Shown here: piece by piece, positions 7,874 to 15,468 of the stretch
Layout: every line of letters starts with the position of its first letter
Numbering within the stretch: position 1 is the first letter of the stretch
Assembly (NCBI GenBank): GCA_003512525.1
Contig: DOQG01000050.1
Span: 1-27,524 of the forward strand
DNA from: Oscillospiraceae bacterium
Lineage (GTDB): Bacteria; Bacillota; Clostridia; Oscillospirales; Ruminococcaceae
Reading direction: 5' to 3'
DNA: 27,524 bases
Position numbers and translations under genes: made by a program
Notes under the pieces: model-generated
Database searches by the model: none
Seen by the model: the letters and a program-made list of their open reading frames with translations, nothing else
What the model was told of the DNA's origin: nothing

Positions 7874-9361
7874 TTAATTTTCTTTTTTAGGTTCAACGTG
7901 TGTAAAAGACTGTATTGCCTCTGTTATAGTCTTTTCGTGTGCAAGCTTGCCGTACTTGTCAACCTCTGCCTTGTTCTTTTCGCCGTGTGTCAGGCAGCCT
8001 GCTCCCCCGATGCAGCCTCCGACACAAGCCATACCCTCAATGAAGTTGTTGGGCAGAAGATTTTTAGATGCACGCATAAGTGCACGCTTGCATTCTTCTA
8101 TACCGTCACAGGACAGACCGTTCAGCTTGAACTCCTCATTGCCCTGTTCTTTAAGTGCTTCTGCGACTGCATCGGCAAGACCGCCGCAACGTGCGAAAAT
8201 TCTGCCGTAGTACGAAGCGTTGTCAAGCTCTGTTCCCTCAAGCTCGGATACCTCTATCTCCTTACTGTCAAAGATAGCCTGCAATTCTTCAAACGTCATT
8301 GCCCAGTCAACATAGGGTTTTACCTTATCCCACTGTACTTCCATCTTCTTTGCGGTACAAGGTCCTATGAATACTACCTTGGCTGTAGGATCGCTGTCCT
8401 TGATGAACTTTGCTATTTCAGCCATAGGTGATAAGTTGTGCGAGATCTTGTCGACCATAGTCGGGAACGCTTTCTCGATGTACATTACGAATGCGGGACA
8501 GCATGAGCTTGTAAGGAAGCCCTTTTCGGCAAGCTCCTTTGACTCCTTGTATGCTACCATATCCGCACCGAGAGCCGCCTCAACAACGCTGTGGAAGCCT
8601 AACTGCTTGATAGCCGTTACGACCTGATCCAGCTTTGCATAGCTGAACTGGCTGGCGATCGAGGGAGCTACAACGGCATATACCTTGTAGTTCTGATTGT
8701 TGTTACTGCCCTTTAATGTTTCTATGATGTCAACGATATAGGACTTGTCGCTTATTGCGCCGAACGGACAGGTATAAACACACGCGCCGCATGAAATGCA
8801 CTTGTCGTTGTCAATGTGAGCCGCCGCCGAGCTTGTGTCTGTTGCTCTTGAGATAGCGCCTATCTTGCAGGCTCTCTCGCACGGACGCTTAAATTCCAAT
8901 ATAGCGCCGTAAGGACACACTTTAGCGCACTGACCGCAGTTTACGCACTTTGACTTGTCGATATGAGCCTTCTGGTGCTCATCAAAGGTGATAGCGCCCA
9001 TACGGCATACATCTTCACAGCGGTGGGCGATACAGCCGCGGCACGCCTCAGTTACATCATAGCCGCCGACAGGACATTCGTCACAGGCAATATCAATGAC
9101 CTCAATGACATTGGGGTTTGTAGGGTCGCCGCCCATAGCTATCTTTATACGTTCTGAAACGATCGCTCTTTCCTTGTAGATGCAACATCTCATAGTAGGC
9201 TTATCCTTGACTATTTTCTTTGCAACGTCATTGAAAAAGCTGAAGGAATCGGCAGGCTTCTCTGTACCCTCTGTTGTCCATGCGTGTTTTGCAACTTCTC
9301 TTAAGACCTTGTACTTTAAGTACTGTACCTTGGTGTCGAATTTTCTTAACTTCTTGTCCAT
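7874..9361 (-). CDS. [FeFe] hydrogenase, ferredoxin-type (group B-like)
   Basis: A 495-residue cytoplasmic enzyme for reversible H2 formation, probably using ferredoxin. Residues 93-120 are Cys-rich, followed by 4Fe-4S ferredoxin motifs at 139-149 (CVNCGQCAKVC) and 188-198 (CISCGACVYTC). The H-cluster ligands are complete: L1 TSSCCPAF (Cys287/288), L2 GPCTAKK (Cys335) and L3 GMACVGGCIGGAG (Cys446, Cys450). The TSSCCPA and GGAG variants match the group B (monomeric, ferredoxin-linked) class better than the group A TSCCPGW form. It is the last gene of the rex-hyd cluster, 96 nt after the phosphatase, with an unusual ribosome binding site (see separate entry). Maturases HydE/F/G are not in the window. 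Confidence 0.9.
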   Translation of the reverse strand: MDKKLRKFDTKVQYLKYKVLREVAKHAWTTEGTEKPADSFSFFNDVAKKIVKDKPTMRCCIYKERAIVSERIKIAMGGDPTNPNVIEVIDIACDECPVGGYDVTEACRGCIAHRCEDVCRMGAITFDEHQKAHIDKSKCVNCGQCAKVCPYGAILEFKRPCERACKIGAISRATDTSSAAAHIDNDKCISCGACVYTCPFGAISDKSYIVDIIETLKGSNNNQNYKVYAVVAPSIASQFSYAKLDQVVTAIKQLGFHSVVEAALGADMVAYKESKELAEKGFLTSSCCPAFVMYIEKAFPTMVDKISHNLSPMAEIAKFIKDSDPTAKVVFIGPCTAKKMEVQWDKVKPYVDWAMTFEELQAIFDSKEIEVSELEGTELDNASYYGRIFARCGGLADAVAEALKEQGNEEFKLNGLSCDGIEECKRALMRASKNLLPNNFIEGMACVGGCIGGAGCLTHGEKNKAEVDKYGKLAHEKTITEAIQSFTHVEPKKEN

Positions 9362-9410
9362 TTTTATTTCTGCGGAGTTTCCCGCCGACCGCCTGTGCGG
9401 TCGCTCCTTT
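9362..9410 (-). promoter_or_regulatory. Structured ribosome-binding region of the hydrogenase gene
   Basis: There is no Shine-Dalgarno next to the ATG at 9361. A strong AAAGGAG lies at 9410-9404, about 42 nt away. Two hairpins fill the gap: GACCGC/GCGGTC (9402-9397 with 9392-9387) and GCGG/CCGC (9385-9382 with 9375-9372). With both folded, only about 12 unpaired nt separate the SD from the start. A structure-bridged ribosome binding site is inferred. Confidence 0.4.
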
Positions 9411-9457
9411 CACATAGTTTTTTTCTGTTTGTTCTACTTTTTATTTCAAGCTTTTCT

Positions 9458-10645
9458 TTAGAAATAGCTTACTTTTATCTTCTTGCCCATTTGCTTAAGG
9501 CATTTACTCAGCTCGTCAACAAGCTGCATTTTTATGTTGAACGTGATAGGCAGATTAGGGTTCTGGTGTGCCGCATTGACCGCTCTTCCGACATAGAAAT
9601 TTATATCGGTAGCGTCCTCAAAGAGCATTCTCGCTATGCACGATGCGCCGTCCTGAAGTATTGTCCAGTCATCGTACAGCTTGTTTTCTCCGAGGTAGTC
9701 CTTTGCGTAGTCAAGCACCTTGCTTATCGTGATAACGCCCTCGGTAACTATATCGACACCCTCTATTGTTGCCATAGGCGGGATATCGGGACTGATATAG
9801 TCAAGACACGGTATAACGGGTTTGCCTAAGAACTGTCCGGTAAGGGTAGATGTCGTACCGCCGCAGACAATATGCTTGCCCTCTTTTGAGAAGAACAGCG
9901 TCATCATCTTGTTAAGATCCTTGGGGTCGGACGGCGGTCCTATCATAAGGTTCACCTGTTCGCGCTCGCGAATCTTTATAACGCCGACAGTCGTATCATC
10001 ACCGGGCGAGCCGCCGTACAATCTTACACACTCGTCAAGGAGCAGCGTGGCGAGAGCCTTTGCAGAGTACTCCCTGTCATATACGCCCTCCATAAATTCT
10101 ATTATGTTATCCCGCTGCCAGCCGAAATTCAGCGATGAACCGACACCCGCATATATAGCGCCGTCGCTGGTGGCTATGAATGTATCATCAAGCTTAAGCT
10201 GTACCTTTGAGATGTATATCGTCTTGCCGTCTATCTGATTTATGGTTTTAGGATAGTCGAAATTCTTGCCGTCGCGCAGCATTATTACCTGCGGGTTGTC
10301 ATACTGGATTATCTCGGCTTCCTTGTTGTTTACCACCCTTATTATAGTAAAGGTCGAATATGCGACCTTGCGTACCTCACAAACCGGCAAGGTTGAAGCC
10401 ATCGTTGCAACACAGTCCTCAACGCTCATATTATTTGCCATCATAGTGGATATGATTTTTGAGGTGAGAGTTGACAGTATTGAGGCTTTTACGCCGCTTC
10501 CCAGTCCGTCTGCCAACACAAACACGATTGAGTTATCATCTTGCTCCACAAGCTCGATATGATCGCCGCAGAGCTGTTCGTCATGCTTATTGACGCTCAG
10601 ATAGCCTATATCGGTGCAGAAGCTGAACGCTTTACTGTTCATCAT
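9458..10645 (-). CDS. SpoIIE family (PP2C-type) serine phosphatase
   Basis: A 395-residue protein. Residues 1-228 are a PPM/SpoIIE phosphatase domain, with metal-binding Asp46 (VLADGLGSG), SDGAI (160-164) and GDDTTVGVIKI (215-225). Residues 230-395 form an extra domain I cannot assign. The start codon overlaps the end of the sensory hydrogenase gene by 14 nt (SD AAGGAG), so the two proteins are made together. SpoIIE-type enzymes usually dephosphorylate an anti-sigma-factor antagonist; no such partner is encoded here. The context suggests it is the output of the HydS sensor, as seen in related Clostridia hydrogenase clusters. Confidence 0.88.
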   Translation of the reverse strand: MMNSKAFSFCTDIGYLSVNKHDEQLCGDHIELVEQDDNSIVFVLADGLGSGVKASILSTLTSKIISTMMANNMSVEDCVATMASTLPVCEVRKVAYSTFTIIRVVNNKEAEIIQYDNPQVIMLRDGKNFDYPKTINQIDGKTIYISKVQLKLDDTFIATSDGAIYAGVGSSLNFGWQRDNIIEFMEGVYDREYSAKALATLLLDECVRLYGGSPGDDTTVGVIKIREREQVNLMIGPPSDPKDLNKMMTLFFSKEGKHIVCGGTTSTLTGQFLGKPVIPCLDYISPDIPPMATIEGVDIVTEGVITISKVLDYAKDYLGENKLYDDWTILQDGASCIARMLFEDATDINFYVGRAVNAAHQNPNLPITFNIKMQLVDELSKCLKQMGKKIKVSYF

Positions 10646-12314
10646 TTGACAGGTTCTCCTTGAGCTTCGTCAGTGCGACCTTTGTTTCGGCGGTCGTTTC
10701 ACCGAGCAGAGATGCTATTTCCTGAACAACACGCATCTGCTTTTCTATTACCTTGTCGGTGACTGCGATAGTTTCGGCGGCGTTCTTTTCACGCTTTGAC
10801 CTTGATATCTCTTCGCCGGTAATATCACGCATTATCGACATTATGATATGATAGCTCTTATCATATATTATCGTTTCCTCGACATACTTTCCGTACTCGG
10901 CAAGATATGTACGCTTGTTGTGGATATTCTCACCCGTGTTCATAACCTCAAGATACGATACGGGGTCGAGTATCCTTACAACCGGACAGCCCATAACATC
11001 GGACAGGCTCTTGATATTCATTATCTCACGCGCCGCCTTGTTTATCTGCTGTACTTCAAGATCCTCGCTGAGTACCATAATGCCATTGGGTGTATTGTTG
11101 ATTATATTATCCGAGAAGCTCTCGGCTTTCTCCTTAAGATACGGCAGACACATTGTAAGATCTGCCTTGCCTTGCAGGATAGCTACCGCTTTTTCACGGC
11201 AGGTATCATAGCCGCAGCTTCCGCAGTTGAGCTCCTGCGAGGGATCGCTCTTGTTCATCTTGCGGAGTATCTCCTCTATCGCTTTACTTCCCGGCATAGT
11301 CTTCTGAACGCCGATGAAGGGGAGCGATTTTGTCATATCGGAAAGCTCTGTTGTGTCGAATTTACCGCTTCCGGCAAACTCATCAACAGCTCTTCTTTCG
11401 TGGATAACGCCCTCGTGCTTTTTATCCATAGCAGGACCGCCTATACAGCTGTTGACGCAGGCGGACATTTCTATAAAGCACTTTCCTACGTTGCCGTCTA
11501 TAATATCGCGCAGAGCGTTACGGCAGTTCTCCACGCCGTCTATCGCCATATAGAGATATTCGGGGTTGTCCTTGTTCATCGAGCGCAGAATGCCCGATGT
11601 CGTGGGATACAGCCTTGTCTTTGCTCTGTCGCTTCTTCCGGCATTGTCAGAGATGGGACAGACTTCAATATTTTCTTCCTTGAGCCAGCCCGTAAGCTCC
11701 TCGAATGTGAGCACACAGTCTATCGCGCCCGCATATGCGTCAGCCTCAGCCTTTTTAGAAAGGCACGGACCGATGAATACGGTGTGACAGCCCGGATATT
11801 TCTTCTTGAGTATCTCTCCGTGTGCAAGCATGGGCGATTTCACCTGTGCAAGATAAGGCAGAGCCTGAGGGTAGTATTTCTGTATAAGGGTGTTTACCGT
11901 GTGACAGCAGGAGCTGATTATTATCTTGTGCTCGCCGTCAGCTACCAGCTTTTCATACTGTGCGGTAACAAGCTGAGCACCCTCGGCGGTTTCCTCCGCC
12001 CCGGCAAAGCCCAGCTTTTTAAGAGCATCGTTAATTGAGTTTATGCCAACGCCGTCATAGTTTGCGACAAATGACGGAGCGATGCTGACATACACGGGAG
12101 TACCCGTGTTGATAAGCTCTTTTGCTTTATTTACATCGTTTCTTATCTGCTTTGCGTTCTGCGGACAGGCTACAAAGCACATACCGCAGAGTATACATTC
12201 GTCCTCGACAATATTAGCCTGCCCGTCCGAAAAGCGGATAGACTTGACCGGGCAGTGCCTTATACATTTATAGCAGTTTTTGCAGTTGGATTTCTTCAGC
12301 CGTAAATAACTCAT
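10632..12314 (-). CDS. hydS: Sensory [FeFe] hydrogenase with PAS domain (HydS type, group C)
   Basis: A 560-residue protein with ordered domains: two 4Fe-4S motifs (residues 11-21, CKNCYKCIRHC; 40-50, CILCGMCFVAC), an H-cluster domain (about 70-300), a further Fe-S motif CGSCGYDTC (364-372), a PAS domain (about 400-500) and a C-terminal helical coil (505-555). H-cluster ligands are intact: Cys137 (SSCCHT), Cys184 (GPCLSKK), Cys286 and Cys290 (SACVNSCIGG). PAS-bearing group C enzymes are regarded as H2 or redox sensors with low turnover. It lies 3 nt after the thioesterase gene and overlaps the phosphatase. That it signals through the phosphatase is an inference. Confidence 0.9.
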   Translation of the reverse strand: MSYLRLKKSNCKNCYKCIRHCPVKSIRFSDGQANIVEDECILCGMCFVACPQNAKQIRNDVNKAKELINTGTPVYVSIAPSFVANYDGVGINSINDALKKLGFAGAEETAEGAQLVTAQYEKLVADGEHKIIISSCCHTVNTLIQKYYPQALPYLAQVKSPMLAHGEILKKKYPGCHTVFIGPCLSKKAEADAYAGAIDCVLTFEELTGWLKEENIEVCPISDNAGRSDRAKTRLYPTTSGILRSMNKDNPEYLYMAIDGVENCRNALRDIIDGNVGKCFIEMSACVNSCIGGPAMDKKHEGVIHERRAVDEFAGSGKFDTTELSDMTKSLPFIGVQKTMPGSKAIEEILRKMNKSDPSQELNCGSCGYDTCREKAVAILQGKADLTMCLPYLKEKAESFSDNIINNTPNGIMVLSEDLEVQQINKAAREIMNIKSLSDVMGCPVVRILDPVSYLEVMNTGENIHNKRTYLAEYGKYVEETIIYDKSYHIIMSIMRDITGEEISRSKREKNAAETIAVTDKVIEKQMRVVQEIASLLGETTAETKVALTKLKENLSNDEQ

Positions 12315-12317
12315 AGA

Positions 12318-12701
12318 TTACACCTTGCCATAAGTTTTAGCAGTGAATTTTTCTGCGTTCACAATAAAGCGTTCGTGAGTACCCTTGCCGATGATGTCCT
12401 TTTCGTCCCTTGCAACGACCTCAAACACAAGTCTGCGGTTGTCGACTTCGGTAAGAGCAGCCTCTGCTGTAACATTCATACCGGCAGGAGTAGCGGCAAT
12501 GTGCGCAACGTCAAGCTTTGTGCCGACTGTGGTCTGTCCGTCCTCAAGCTGTCCTTCGAGCGCCTTGCAGGCAGCCTTTTCAATAAGTGCGATCATCGCC
12601 GGAGTAGCGAATACTTTCAGCGAGCCGCTTCCCATTGTAACAGCCGTATTTGTATCATCGACCTTTACTTCTGCTTTTCCCGTCAATCCTGTTGTGAGCA
12701 T
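12318..12701 (-). CDS. FlK-like hotdog thioesterase
   Basis: A 127-residue hotdog-fold protein similar to fluoroacetyl-CoA thioesterase FlK. Thr33, Glu41 and His67 keep the exact spacing of the FlK triad (Thr42, Glu50, His76) within VFATPAMIALIEKAA and LDVAHIAATPAG. A GTHERFIV motif closes the fold. The fluoro-specificity determinants cannot be judged; most homologues are housekeeping acyl-CoA thioesterases of unknown substrate. It is inserted between the [2Fe-2S] gene and hydS (RBS GGTGGA, 7 nt from ATG), an unexpected place for a thioesterase. It could link acyl-CoA or CoA pools to redox control, but that is speculation. Confidence 0.82.
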   Translation of the reverse strand: MLTTGLTGKAEVKVDDTNTAVTMGSGSLKVFATPAMIALIEKAACKALEGQLEDGQTTVGTKLDVAHIAATPAGMNVTAEAALTEVDNRRLVFEVVARDEKDIIGKGTHERFIVNAEKFTAKTYGKV

Positions 12702-12740
12702 TTAAATCCACCGTTCCTGTTTTTAATTTTCGTACCGCTG

Positions 12741-12989
12741 TCAGTCAAGACAGGCAAGTACCTTTTCGTCAAAGATCTGCTGAAAGTTGTTTTCGTTTAC
12801 TCCGCAGATTATCTCATCATCTATTTTGATCGTAACGCCGTCTGTGCATTTTCCAAGACAGAAAGCGGCACCGAGGTTTACCTTATCCCCGACGTTATGG
12901 TTTGCGATGTAGTCTTTTGCCAGCTCAATTATCTTATATGAGCCTTTCAAGTGGCATGAGCTTCCTACGCAGATGCTGATGTTCTTCAT
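12741..12989 (-). CDS. Thioredoxin-like [2Fe-2S] ferredoxin (NuoE C-terminal type)
   Basis: An 82-residue protein equal to the thioredoxin-fold half of NuoE/HydC-type subunits. Four cluster Cys are present: Cys7 and Cys12 (CVGSSC), Cys44 and Cys48 (CLGKC). The ATG at 12989 follows AAAGGA; an upstream in-frame TTG at 13007 is less likely. It lies 32 nt after rex. Such stand-alone proteins accompany sensory or bifurcating hydrogenases and may shuttle electrons to or from HydS. Confidence 0.87.
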   Translation of the reverse strand: MKNISICVGSSCHLKGSYKIIELAKDYIANHNVGDKVNLGAAFCLGKCTDGVTIKIDDEIICGVNENNFQQIFDEKVLACLD

Positions 12990-13021
12990 AATACTTTTTC
13001 CTTTCAAATAAGCAGAGCAGA

Positions 13022-13657
13022 TCAGGAAATCAAACTGTCCTTGATCTCAAACTCCAGATTTTGTGAAAGCACTGCAAGAGAAGCTGCCAGATTTTCATAC
13101 TGGACTATTACGCCGGACGGAACAGACAAATGCACGGGAGCAAAATTCCATATAGCGAGTATTCCGCATTCCACCATCTCATCGCACACTTTCTGTGCGG
13201 ATTCCGGAGGGACGCAGATTATGCCGATATGTATTTTAAGACGTGAGCATATATCCGACATTTTTTCTGCCGAAAGGATATGCTTGCCGTCGACCGTACT
13301 CTCGTCGGTATCAAACGCCGCTACCACATTAAGTCCGTAGCGTTCAAATTCCTTATACGCGAGAAGTGCCTGCCCAAGCTTTCCTGCACCTGCTATTACC
13401 GCTTCTTTGGTATTGTCGTATCCGAGAAAGCTCTCAAGGTCGCGTATAAGCTCTTCGGCAACATAGCCGGTTTTTGGCTTGCCGCCCGTAAGGCTTACCG
13501 CCGCCAGATCCTTACGGACCTGCACTTCGTTGAGCTTAAGGTCGTTTGCAACAGTCGTAGCCGAGATGTTGCGCACACCGTCTGTCTGCTTTTTTTTCAG
13601 ATAGTCAAGATAGAAGGGCAATCTCCTCAGTGCCTGCTTAGAAATTGTACCGTTCAT
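13022..13657 (-). CDS. rex: Redox-sensing transcriptional repressor Rex
   Basis: A 211-residue protein, the normal Rex length. Residues 1-75 form the winged helix (RRLPFYLDYL, then VANDLKLNEVQVRKDL). Residues 80-200 form the NAD(H)-binding Rossmann domain with GAGKLG (90-95). Rex blocks fermentation and hydrogenase promoters until NADH rises. The ATG at 13657 (AAAGG, 8 nt away) gives the family N-terminus; a longer reading to 13714 would add a non-family extension. It heads the hydrogenase operon, with a consensus promoter and a Rex-like operator upstream, so autoregulation is likely. Confidence 0.93.
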   Translation of the reverse strand: MNGTISKQALRRLPFYLDYLKKKQTDGVRNISATTVANDLKLNEVQVRKDLAAVSLTGGKPKTGYVAEELIRDLESFLGYDNTKEAVIAGAGKLGQALLAYKEFERYGLNVVAAFDTDESTVDGKHILSAEKMSDICSRLKIHIGIICVPPESAQKVCDEMVECGILAIWNFAPVHLSVPSGVIVQYENLAASLAVLSQNLEFEIKDSLIS

Positions 13658-13751
13658 TTGTTCTGCCTTTCTGTGCGGAAGATAAAACGCCCTGCATTCA
13701 AGGTATTTGAGCACATCGGCTGCAATTCTTCCGTCTGTCTATACATATAAT

Positions 13752-13780
13752 ATTATATTAAAAATTGTAAGCGCTGTCAA
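13752..13780 (-). promoter_or_regulatory. Consensus promoter of the rex-hydrogenase operon
   Basis: On the minus strand, a perfect TTGACA (13780-13775), a 17-bp spacer and a perfect TATAAT (13757-13752). Transcription would start near 13745 and leave a leader of about 90 nt before rex. Confidence 0.75.
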
Positions 13781-13795
13781 CCGATTTCGGAAAAA

Positions 13796-13813
13796 TCGTT
13801 AAAATTTTATCGA
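13796..13813. promoter_or_regulatory. rex: Candidate Rex operator
   Basis: TCGTTAAAATTTTATCGA is an almost perfect palindrome and matches 11 of 14 defined positions of the general Rex site TTGTTAA-N4-TTAACAA. It lies 15 bp upstream of the -35 box of the rex promoter. That position is less typical for a simple repressor than one overlapping the core promoter. Confidence 0.45.
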
Positions 13814-13893
13814 ATTGACCGACTGATATGATAAGACAGGTAAAAACGCACTTGAAATGCCGCCTGAAAGAATATTTGTTGTAATTACGCACA

Positions 13894-13916
13894 ATAACAT
13901 AACAGCGTTATGTTAT
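13894..13916. promoter_or_regulatory. TetR-type operator O1
   Basis: A perfect palindrome with 10-bp arms ATAACATAAC and GTTATGTTAT around AGC. It is the longest of three related sites around the tetR gene and lies 38 bp upstream of the tetR -35 box, in the rex-tetR divergent region. Confidence 0.65.
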
Positions 13917-13953
13917 CGTTTTGGTGCAATGCTATGAAATGGTGTCAGGGGTA

Positions 13954-13982
13954 TTGACATTATGACGGATATAGGTTAAGAT
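13954..13982 (+). promoter_or_regulatory. Promoter of tetR
   Basis: TTGACA (13954-13959), a 17-bp spacer and TAAGAT (13977-13982). Operator O2 overlaps the end of the -10 box and the start site, as expected for an autorepressed gene. Confidence 0.6.
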
Positions 13983-13993
13983 AACAGTGTTAT
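13981..13993. promoter_or_regulatory. TetR-type operator O2
   Basis: ATAAC-AGT-GTTAT, the core of O1, located over the -10 and start site of the tetR promoter and 31 bp before the tetR ATG. Confidence 0.65.
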
Positions 13994-14023
13994 GTAAAAT
14001 CTCTGCGGAAAGGAAGTGCCTTT

Positions 14024-14653
14024 ATGAGCGATAACGAAACAAGACAGAAGCTGATAGACAGCGCAAAGAAGGAATTTTTTGAAAACGGCTTCGCAAAAGC
14101 GTCGCTCAGAAAAATCTGCACAAACGCAGGTGTCACGACAGGCGCTTTGTACTTCTTTTTTAGAAATAAGGACGACTTGTTCAGTGCGATCGTTGCACCT
14201 CCGCTTTTAAAGCTGAAAGAGATGTTGCTCGAGCATAACCGTGAGGACGAGGAGTATTTAGGCTCGCAGGATGAGCAGACGAGGAGTGTAGAAAATCAGC
14301 TTTCAACTCATAAAGAGGCTGTCACTATGGTGGGCTGTCTTTATGATAATTATGACGCATTCCTGCTGCTGCTCACAAAGTCGCAAGGCTCGGTCTACGA
14401 AAACTGCGTCGATGAATTTGTTGCACTTATGGAAGTGGGCTTTCGCTCAAGTGCCGAGGCGCTGCTTAAGAATATGCCCGGCTATCATGTTGACGAGTAT
14501 ATGCTCCATTGGCTCGCCCATATGGATATAGAGATGTTCATACATCTGCTTACCCATGTTCCCGAAAAGGAGAATGGTCTTGCGTATGCCGAGAAAATGA
14601 TCGGCGCAATGGTAAAGATGTGGTTTGATCTGTTGTTTGTAAAAGATGAATAA
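14024..14653 (+). CDS. TetR/AcrR family transcriptional repressor
   Basis: A 209-residue protein. Residues 5-55 are the TetR helix-turn-helix (QKLIDSAKKEFFENGF, then SLRKICTNAGVTTGALYFFF, RNKDDLFSAIV). The remainder is a helical ligand-binding domain of unknown specificity. SD AAAGGAAG precedes the ATG. It is divergent from rex and directly upstream of the ABC exporter genes. The same palindrome occurs before tetR (twice) and before the ABC genes, so it probably represses both itself and the transporter until an inducer is present. Confidence 0.9.
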   Translation: MSDNETRQKLIDSAKKEFFENGFAKASLRKICTNAGVTTGALYFFFRNKDDLFSAIVAPPLLKLKEMLLEHNREDEEYLGSQDEQTRSVENQLSTHKEAVTMVGCLYDNYDAFLLLLTKSQGSVYENCVDEFVALMEVGFRSSAEALLKNMPGYHVDEYMLHWLAHMDIEMFIHLLTHVPEKENGLAYAEKMIGAMVKMWFDLLFVKDE

Positions 14654-14656
14654 TGC

Positions 14657-14679
14657 TGACCGCCCTTACACGGCGGTCA
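14657..14679 (+). terminator. Hairpin after tetR
   Basis: TGACCGCC (14657-14664) pairs with GGCGGTCA (14672-14679), 8 bp with a 7-nt loop. The tail TTAAAAGC is weak, so termination may be partial and tetR could be partly co-transcribed with the ABC genes. Confidence 0.4.
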
Positions 14680-14695
14680 TTAAAAGCACCACAGG

Positions 14696-14708
14696 ATAAC
14701 GCTGTTAT
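14696..14708. promoter_or_regulatory. TetR-type operator O3
   Basis: ATAAC-GCT-GTTAT, matching O1 and O2, located 58 bp upstream of the ABC ATPase start. A second small palindrome TTAGT-AATA-ACTAA follows at 14709-14722. I do not see a clear -35/-10 pair here. Confidence 0.6.
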
Positions 14709-14765
14709 GTTAGTAATAACTAATACAGTTAGATAAAACTAATAATGATACGGGAGGACAAAGAA

Positions 14766-15467
14766 ATGTATCTTGAAGTAAAAGACGTAAAGAAGAGCTA
14801 CGGCTCGGACGCAGGCTACACGCAGGTATTGAAGGGTGTGACCACAAGCGTTGAAAAAGGAGAAATGTGCGTAATACAGGGAACGAGCGGATCGGGTAAA
14901 TCGACACTGCTTAACTGTATCGGCGGTCTTGACGTTATGGACAGCGGCTCTGTAAAGGTAGACGGCACGGAAATATTCGGGCTTAAGGCTGACGCTCTGG
15001 CAAAGTACAGAAAGGCAAACCTCGGCTTTATATTCCAGTTTTATAACCTTGTGCCTAATCTTACTGTCGAGGAAAATATTCAGGTATGCGAGTACCTTAC
15101 CGATAAGCCGCTTGATATGAACGAGCTTCTCGATACGCTTGGGCTTACCGAGCACAGAAAAAAGTTTCCCTCACAGCTTTCGGGCGGTCAGCAGCAGAGA
15201 TGTGCCATAGCAAGAGCACTGATAAAGAACCCAAAGCTCCTGCTGTGTGACGAGCCAACGGGTGCGCTTGATTCAAAGACTTCGAGGGATATACTTGTTC
15301 TTCTTGAACAGGTAAACCGGAAATACGGCACAACGATGCTGATAGTAACGCATAACAACGCTATAAAGAATATGGTGCACAAGGTGATAATCTTAAAGGA
15401 CGGACTTATCAAAAAGGATTATTATAATGAAACGCTGATACCTGCCGCCGAGCTGGAGGATCTGTAA
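14766..15467 (+). CDS. ABC transporter ATP-binding protein (MacB/LolD-like)
   Basis: A 233-residue ATPase. Walker A GTSGSGKST (39-47), Q-loop near FQFYN (90-94), signature LSGGQQQR (138-145), Walker B LLLCDEPTGALD (158-169) and the switch His in VTHNN. The LNCIGGLD and ALD-type sequences match ATPases that pair with FtsX/MacB-like permeases. The ATG at 14766 follows GGGAGGA; an upstream ATG at 14745 lacks an SD. The permease starts 1 nt after its stop codon. Confidence 0.92.
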   Translation: MYLEVKDVKKSYGSDAGYTQVLKGVTTSVEKGEMCVIQGTSGSGKSTLLNCIGGLDVMDSGSVKVDGTEIFGLKADALAKYRKANLGFIFQFYNLVPNLTVEENIQVCEYLTDKPLDMNELLDTLGLTEHRKKFPSQLSGGQQQRCAIARALIKNPKLLLCDEPTGALDSKTSRDILVLLEQVNRKYGTTMLIVTHNNAIKNMVHKVIILKDGLIKKDYYNETLIPAAELEDL

Positions 15468-15468
15468 T

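Noticed and set aside
9228..9413. A 61-codon minus-strand frame starting at the AAAGGAG of the hydrogenase leader
   Set aside because: It begins with a non-ATG codon that overlaps the SD itself and is out of frame with the hydrogenase. The SD is better explained as serving the hydrogenase.
10848..12038. A 396-codon open frame on the plus strand
   Set aside because: It is antisense to hydS, lies in a coding shadow, has no ribosome binding site and no recognisable domain. The minus-strand gene has clear Fe-S and PAS motifs.
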